This document shows positions 63,688-64,000 of a stretch of 64,000 bases of DNA, piece by piece (position 1 is the first letter of the stretch; each line of letters begins with the position of its first letter). The position numbers and the translations under genes are program-made. The DNA is from an uncultured Pelagibacteraceae bacterium. Its GTDB lineage: Bacteria; Pseudomonadota; Alphaproteobacteria; Pelagibacterales; Pelagibacteraceae. Location: assembly GCA_902535255.1 (NCBI GenBank), contig CACASQ010000002.1, positions 1 through 64,000 of the forward strand, given 5' to 3'. Below the pieces are notes generated by a model, which saw only the letters and a list, made by a program, of their open reading frames with translations, was not told the DNA's origin and did not search any database.

Positions 63688-64000
63688 ATGAAAAAGAAAA
63701 TCATTATTACTGGTGGTCTTGGTTATATCGGTACAGAACTGTGTAAAATTTATTCAGGTTATAGCTGGCATCACAAAGTTATAATCGTTGATAACAGGTT
63801 TATATCTGAAAGAGTGAATCAAATCAGAAAATGGAATATGGAGTTTATCCAGGGAGATATTTTAAATAAAGATTTTGTAGACAACAATTTTAAAGATGCA
63901 GATGTTGTTCATCATTTAGCTGGAATAACGGACGTTCCAAGGACTAAAACAGAGTCAAGTAAGTCACACGATGAAAAAATTCATAAAGTCGGGGTTATTG
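63688..64000 (+). CDS. NAD-dependent sugar epimerase/dehydratase, N-terminal part (3' end outside window)
   Basis: The frame from ATG 63688 reads KKKIIITGGLGYIGTELC, the TGxxGxxG Rossmann loop of extended short-chain dehydrogenases, followed by VIIVDNRF, FIQGDIL, ADVVHHLAGITDVPRTK. About 104 residues are visible before the window ends; the catalytic YxxxK is not. It probably acts on a sugar nucleotide and, with the adjacent glycosyltransferase, may mark the start of a surface-polysaccharide locus. Confidence 0.85.
   Translation, partial: MKKKIIITGGLGYIGTELCKIYSGYSWHHKVIIVDNRFISERVNQIRKWNMEFIQGDILNKDFVDNNFKDADVVHHLAGITDVPRTKTESSKSHDEKIHKVGVI

Noticed and set aside
1..64000. CRISPR arrays, insertion sequences, prophage, riboswitches
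   Set aside because: No direct-repeat array, transposase or integrase was found, and no gap is long enough for a typical riboswitch with a recognisable conserved core.

Overview
This 64 kb window is strongly AT-rich chromosomal DNA, with lysine-, asparagine- and isoleucine-rich proteins, spacers of mostly under 150 bp and many overlapping or abutting genes. Gene order is alphaproteobacterial: lptF-lptG-lptD-surA-pdxA-rsmA; purM-purN near DUF2066-hdaA; NDUFA12-DUF2155 near accC-accB-aroQ; rne near mrcA-prfB; tyrS back-to-back with anmK; tig-clpP-clpX-lon behind a tRNA-Leu. Extreme compaction, low GC and this order point to a streamlined marine alphaproteobacterium of the SAR11/Pelagibacterales type. 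That placement is an inference from content; no marker-gene comparison was run.

Layout. 1-5326 (+): guaB (3' part), a small TPR protein, guaA, panB, a YfgM-like protein and a BamB-like lipoprotein. 5323-12396 (-): rpsF-rpsR-rplI-dnaB, an RND/MMPL transporter, cvpA and purF. 12501-15065 (+): fabD-fabG-acpP-gmk. 15040-22343 (-): the LPS-export and outer-membrane block lptF-lptG-lptD-surA, then pdxA-rsmA. 22480-24340 (+): pepA-ndk. 24337-25913 (-): purM-purN. 25947-29415 (+): DUF2066, hdaA, aspS. 29412-30230 (-): an orphan protein resembling the TSCPD region of the B12-dependent ribonucleotide reductase NrdJ. 30331-31186 (+): NDUFA12 and DUF2155. 31183-33383 (-): aroQ-accB-accC. 33417-34395 (+): thiS-thiG. 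34379-36196 (-): an RNase E/G with no cysteine. 36342-41974 (+): mrcA, prfB with an intact programmed +1 frameshift, and an AsmA-like protein. Then tyrS (-), anmK (+) and an alpha/beta hydrolase (-). 45166-51282 (+): a complete iscR-sufBCDS-sufU-sufT-sufA operon. 51343-54770: a eukaryote-style glutaminase convergent with glnA. 54894-58338 (+): an EamA transporter, an MraY/WecA-like transferase, tRNA-Leu(UAG) and tig. 58361-62738 (+): clpP, clpX, lon. 62747-64000: a family-17-type glycosyltransferase (-) and the start of a sugar-nucleotide epimerase (+), possibly the edge of a surface-polysaccharide region.

The genes are mostly housekeeping: GMP and purine synthesis, fatty acid initiation, envelope biogenesis, Fe-S assembly, proteolysis, translation and nitrogen metabolism. 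No insertion sequence, prophage, CRISPR array or clear foreign island was seen, and no spacer exceeds about 150 bp. I did not find a convincing wholly new multi-gene system. The points most worth a second look are the cysteine-free RNase E, the EF-hand/glutaminase/ankyrin protein opposite glnA, the NrdJ-derived orphan beside a 10-bp perfect inverted repeat, six convergent gene pairs that share one TTAA as both stop codons, the prfB frameshift site, an IscR-type operator before the suf operon, and promoters lying almost on the start codons of clpX and lon.
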